Part shown: positions 60,840 through 64,000 of the stretch, in pieces
Layout: every line of letters begins with the position of its first letter
Position numbering within the stretch: position 1 is the stretch's first letter
Source of the DNA: Bradyrhizobium japonicum USDA 6
GTDB lineage: Bacteria; Pseudomonadota; Alphaproteobacteria; Rhizobiales; Xanthobacteraceae
Reading direction: 5' to 3'
Assembly (NCBI RefSeq): GCF_000284375.1
Contig: NC_017249.1
Span: 1,838,001 to 1,902,000 of the forward strand
DNA length: 64,000 nt
Position numbers and translations under genes: made by a program
The notes under the pieces: model-generated
What the model was told of the DNA's origin: nothing
What the model saw: only the letters and a program-made list of their open reading frames with translations
Database searches by the model: none

Positions 60840-61321
60840 CAGGATCGGGTCCAGCGTGCGGCGGCCTCGTCGTCACGGGCGTGGGCTTCGACCCAGCCGG
60901 TGCCGGTGGCGCTCTCTTCCTTCTTCCAGAACGGCGCGCTGGTCTTGAGATAGTCCATCAGGAACTCGGCTGCCTGGAACGCTGCCTGGCGGTGCTGCGA
61001 CGCCGCGAGCACCAGCACGATGTTCTGGCCGGGCATGAACCGCCCGACGCGATGAATGATGGTGACGCCGTTCAGCGGCCAGCGCGATGTGGCTTCGTCG
61101 GCATGGCGCTTGATCTCTTCTTCCGCCATGCCGGGATAATGTTCGAGCGTGAGGGCGGCGATCTTCGCGCTGTCCTCGTCGCCGCGGCAGATGCCGGAAA
61201 AGCTCACGACCGCGCCGATGTCGGTGCGGCTCCCGGTCAGGATCGCGATCTCGCGCGCGATGTCGAAATCGTCCTGCTGGATGCGGATGGTGACGGGGCA
61301 GGGGCTGACGGGGGCGCTCAT
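60839..61321 (-). CDS. moaE: Molybdopterin synthase catalytic subunit MoaE
   Basis: 160 residues. Inserts sulfur into precursor Z to make molybdopterin, with MoaD as sulfur carrier. Seen: GAVVSFSGICRGDED (about 36-50), LEHYPGMAEEEI, IIHRVGRFMPGQNIVLVLAAS (about 88-108) and the catalytic-Lys stretch LKTSAPFWKKEE. MoaD gene just upstream with 3-nt gap. Confidence 0.95.
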   Translation of the reverse strand: MSAPVSPCPVTIRIQQDDFDIAREIAILTGSRTDIGAVVSFSGICRGDEDSAKIAALTLEHYPGMAEEEIKRHADEATSRWPLNGVTIIHRVGRFMPGQNIVLVLAASQHRQAAFQAAEFLMDYLKTSAPFWKKEESATGTGWVEAHARDDEAAARWTRS

Positions 61322-61324
61322 GGC

Positions 61325-61576
61325 CTAGCCGCCGGTCATCGGCGGGAAAAACGCGATCTCGCGGGCGCCCGCGATCACGGCGTCCGATTTGACGTGGGCA
61401 TGATCGATCGCGGTGCGAATCACCTTCGGCTTCTCGAAGGCGTAGGCATAGGCCTCGCTCTGGCCGGATAGCCAGGCGATCAGCTCCTCGACGGTGCGCA
61501 CGGTCGCCGGCGGCTCGATGGTCTCCTCGGCCTTGCCGACGCGCTCGCGCACCCAGGCGAAGTACTTCACCTTCAT
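61325..61576 (-). CDS. moaD: Molybdopterin synthase sulfur carrier MoaD
   Basis: 83 residues. Ubiquitin-like fold starting MKVKYFAWVRERVGK and ending in PPMTGG, the Gly-Gly tail that is adenylated and made into a thiocarboxylate. ATGA overlap with the pgsA stop. Confidence 0.96.
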   Translation of the reverse strand: MKVKYFAWVRERVGKAEETIEPPATVRTVEELIAWLSGQSEAYAYAFEKPKVIRTAIDHAHVKSDAVIAGAREIAFFPPMTGG

Positions 61577-62190
61577 GCCTCATCCTCCTTGATGAGGTGA
61601 TGGATGCCGGCGCGGAAATAGTCGTAGCCGGTGTATATGGTGAGGATCGCCGAGGCCCAGAGCAGCGCCAGCCCGATCATCGAGACCACGGGCACCACCT
61701 CATCACCGGCCGGGCCCGCGAGCAGGAAGCCGATGGCGATGAGCTGAACGGTCGTCTTCCACTTCGCAAGCTTGGTCACGGGAACGCTCACCCGCAACGC
61801 CGCGAGATATTCGCGCAGGCCCGAGACCAGGATCTCGCGGCACAGGATCACGATGGCGGCCCACAGCGACCAGCCATGGATGATGCCGTCGGCGGCAAGC
61901 ATCAGCAGGCAGGAGGCGACCAGCAGCTTGTCGGCGATCGGATCGAGCATCCGGCCGAATGCCGATTGCTGATTCCAGATTCGCGCGTAATAGCCGTCGA
62001 GGTAGTCGGTCACTGCTGCCGCGATGAAGATGGCGACCGCGACCCAGCGCAGCCACAGCGGCTGATCCAGAATCGACTGCGCATAGATGCACCCGACCAC
62101 GACCGGGATCGCGGCGATCCGGCCATAGGTCAGGATGTTCGGGAGGGACATCGCGCGGCTGGTCGTCCCTCGTGTCGTGGCGATGTTCAT
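61573..62190 (-). CDS. pgsA: CDP-diacylglycerol-glycerol-3-phosphate 3-phosphatidyltransferase
   Basis: 205 residues from ATG at 62190 with TAGGA 4 nt upstream; the later Met at 62151 has no ribosome site. First step of phosphatidylglycerol synthesis in the inner membrane. CDP-alcohol transferase motif, D-x2-DG-x2-AR-x8-G-x3-D-x3-D, is in DYLDGYYARIW...FGRMLDPIADK (about 72-98). Five to six hydrophobic helices. First of pgsA-moaD-moaE-prmB. Confidence 0.95.
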   Translation of the reverse strand: MNIATTRGTTSRAMSLPNILTYGRIAAIPVVVGCIYAQSILDQPLWLRWVAVAIFIAAAVTDYLDGYYARIWNQQSAFGRMLDPIADKLLVASCLLMLAADGIIHGWSLWAAIVILCREILVSGLREYLAALRVSVPVTKLAKWKTTVQLIAIGFLLAGPAGDEVVPVVSMIGLALLWASAILTIYTGYDYFRAGIHHLIKEDEA

Positions 62191-62286
62191 CCGTCCTACC
62201 AATACCGCTCGTGCCTGAAGGTCAACCGTCCCGCTCCCCAAATGAGGTGCAGCATGCGACGACCATATGACCGCGGCCCCCTTAGT

Positions 62287-64000
62287 TCACCCCGGCTGGG
62301 GATGGAAATAGTCGAAAATCCTGCGGGCGCTCTCGGCACTCACCCCCGGAACCTTGCCGAGATCGGCGATCGAGGCCCGCTCGATCTCCTTCAGGGTTCC
62401 GAAATGGTGCAGCAAGGCACGTTTGCGTGACGGGCCGATGCCCGGGATCTCCTGCAAACCGGCCTCGCGGATGTCCTTCTTGCGCAGCTTGCGGTGCGAA
62501 CCGATGACGAAGCGGTGGGCCTCGTCGCGCAGGCGCTGGATGAAATAAAGCACGGGGTCGCGCGGCTCCAGCTTGATCGCCTCGCGCTCCGGCATGAACA
62601 GGGTTTCGCGGCCGGCATCCCGGTCCGGTCCCTTGGCGACCGACATCAGCGACACCTGGGTCAGGCCGAGATTCGTAAAGATCTCCCGGACGGCGTTGAG
62701 CTGGCCGCGACCGCCGTCGATGATCACGAGGTCGGGCCATTGCGGGAAGTCGTCGTCCTTGGCCTTGCCGGCGGCGTCCTCGGGCGGATTGATCAGGCGC
62801 TTGAAGCGGCGTTCCAGCACCTCGCGCATCATGCCGTAATCGTCGCCCGGCGTGAGCCCTTCCGACTTGATGTTGAACTTGCGGTACTGGTTCTTCACGA
62901 AACCATCGGGGCCGGCGACGATCATGGCGCCGACCGCATTGGTGCCCTGGATGTGGCTGTTGTCGTAGACCTCAATGCGCTTGGGCGAATGCGGCAGGCT
63001 CAGCGTCGTGGCCATGGCGTCGAGCAGCCGGCTCTGCGTCGCGGTGTCCGCGAGCTTGCGGCCGAGCGCCTCGCGCGCATTGGTCAGCGCGTGGGCGACC
63101 AGCTCCTTCTTCTCGCCGCGCTTGGGCGCCGTGACCTCGATCTTGTGGCCGGCCTTGATCGACAGCGCGTTGGCGAGCAGCTCGCTCTCCTCGATCTCGT
63201 GCGAGAGCAGGATGTTCTTCGGCGGCGGCTTGTCGTCGTAGAACTGGGCGAGGAAGGATCCCAGCACTTCCTCCGGCGTATAGGTCTTCTCCGCGCGCGG
63301 GAAATAGGCGCGGTTGCCCCAGTTCTGCCCGGTGCGGAAGAAGAACACTTCGACGCAAAAGAAACCGCCCTCCTGGTGGACCGCGAACACGTCGGCTTCT
63401 TCCACGGTGCGCGGATTGATGCCCTGCTGCGACTGGATCGCCGACAGCGCGGCGAGGCGGTCGCGGTAGAGTGCCGCGGTCTCGAATTCGAGCTCGCCGG
63501 AGGCCTTCTCCATCTCGCCGGCAAGCTCCTGCTTCACCGCGTGGCTCTTGCCGGAGAGGAAGTCGGTCGCCTCGCGCACCAGCGTCGTGTAGCCGGGGAA
63601 GTCGATCTCGCGGGTGCAGGGGCCGGCGCAGCGGCGGATCTGGTAGAGCAGGCAGGGCCGCGAGCGGCTCTCGAAGAAGGAATCGGTGCAGGAACGAATC
63701 AGGAACGCGCGCTGCAAGGCGGTGATGGTGCGGTTGACCGCGCCGGCGGAAGCGAACGGGCCGAAATAGCGCCCGGGCCGGGTCTGCGCGCCGCGGTGCT
63801 TGAGGATCTGCGGCGCCCAATGGTCGCCGGTGATCAGGATGTAGGGAAACGACTTGTCGTCGCGCAGCTGCACGTTGAAGCGCGGCCGGAGCTGCTTGAT
63901 GAGATTGGCTTCCAGCAGCAGCGCTTCGGTCTCGGTGTTGGTCGAGACGATTTCCACGGTCACCGTGGCTGCGATCATGCGCAGGATGCGCGCCGGTTGC
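62287..64000 (-). CDS. uvrC: Excinuclease ABC subunit C (5' partial)
   Basis: The frame continues past the right edge (the codons before Met 63978 read QPARILR, which fits the end of the GIY-YIG nuclease domain). The rest is intact: UVR motif [27 protein letters not shown], the C-terminal RNase-H-like nuclease with [14 protein letters not shown] and [15 protein letters not shown], and the helix-hairpin-helix end [21 protein letters not shown]. Makes both cuts around UV-type DNA damage with UvrA/UvrB. 96 nt separate it from pgsA, the usual neighbour. Confidence 0.96.
   Translation of the reverse strand, partial: QPARILRMIAATVTVEIVSTNTETEALLLEANLIKQLRPRFNVQLRDDKSFPYILITGDHWAPQILKHRGAQTRPGRYFGPFASAGAVNRTITALQRAFLIRSCTDSFFESRSRPCLLYQIRRCAGPCTREIDFPGYTTLVREATDFLSGKSHAVKQELAGEMEKASGELEFETAALYRDRLAALSAIQSQQGINPRTVEEADVFAVHQEGGFFCVEVFFFRTGQNWGNRAYFPRAEKTYTPEEVLGSFLAQFYDDKPPPKNILLSHEIEESELLANALSIKAGHKIEVTAPKRGEKKELVAHALTNAREALGRKLADTATQSRLLDAMATTLSLPHSPKRIEVYDNSHIQGTNAVGAMIVAGPDGFVKNQYRKFNIKSEGLTPGDDYGMMREVLERRFKRLINPPEDAAGKAKDDDFPQWPDLVIIDGGRGQLNAVREIFTNLGLTQVSLMSVAKGPDRDAGRETLFMPEREAIKLEPRDPVLYFIQRLRDEAHRFVIGSHRKLRKKDIREAGLQEIPGIGPSRKRALLHHFGTLKEIERASIADLGKVPGVSAESARRIFDYFHPQPG

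Overview
The window looks like chromosomal core sequence from a Bradyrhizobium-type alphaproteobacterium (Nitrobacteraceae). Reasons: high GC with strong G/C third-position preference, a CIRCE-controlled groESL operon, a HisZ/HisG pair, a MutL carrying the endonuclease motif (expected where MutH is absent), lipid A/Kdo genes in rhizobial order, several protein families seen mainly in Rhizobiales (DUF2076, DUF2093, DUF4170), a dehalogenase that matches Rhodopseudomonas fluoroacetate dehalogenase residue for residue at the catalytic positions, and several dispersed palindromic repeat families of the kind that litter Bradyrhizobium intergenic regions. I see no rRNA, tRNA, CRISPR array, insertion sequence, integrase or phage module.

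Layout. 0-7 kb: 3' end of a META-domain gene, an exported protein, groEL/groES with CIRCE and promoter, a lipoprotein, cheZ, an L,D-transpeptidase. 7-12 kb: DUF2076 protein, a ChbG/HpnK deacetylase coupled to a GT2 polyprenyl-phosphate glycosyltransferase, hisG-hisZ. 12-14.2 kb: a compact block of three probable regulators (two small proteins and an AraC-type protein). 14.2-17.4 kb: rsmE, an exported protein coupled to ubiA, a DUF6101-like gene. 17.7-23.2 kb: a tightly overlapping six-gene operon pmbA - cysQ-like - DUF4170 - DUF374 acyltransferase - waaA - lpxK (lipid A/Kdo). 23.2-27 kb: a loose accessory-looking stretch with a GYD protein, two very small candidate genes, a PsiF-like protein, DUF2093, a dienelactone-hydrolase-like protein that lacks its nucleophile, and a 49-residue exported or membrane peptide. 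27-33.8 kb: xseA, a hydrolase/membrane protein/winged-helix operon with its own operator-like promoter, purD, a fluoroacetate-dehalogenase homologue and tadA. 33.9-38.5 kb: an RluB-type pseudouridine synthase with a 370-residue disordered tail, rsmD, mutL. 38.7-43.4 kb: an RHH protein, a four-gene periplasmic GMC dehydrogenase operon with its own cytochrome c, and arfB. 43.5-52 kb: an active/inactive M16 protease pair, an exported protein, lspA, ileS, ribF. 52-59.8 kb: cheY, a HAD hydrolase, a TipF-like degenerate EAL protein, a winged-helix/TPR regulator divergent from a methyltransferase, a YihY protein and a small membrane protein. 59.9-64 kb: prmB-moaE-moaD-pgsA-uvrC, with uvrC cut by the window edge.

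Most of this is housekeeping. The strongest anomaly is inside ileS: about 540 bp, essentially the CP1 editing-domain region, has A/T-rich third positions unlike the rest of the gene, as if an internal segment had been replaced by foreign sequence. Other points worth following are the hydrolase with Ala in the nucleophile position, the operator-like promoter at 28.8 kb, the regulator block at 12-14 kb, the tiny genes at 24.1-24.5 and 26.8 kb, and the clear tendency of the dispersed repeats to sit between convergent genes.
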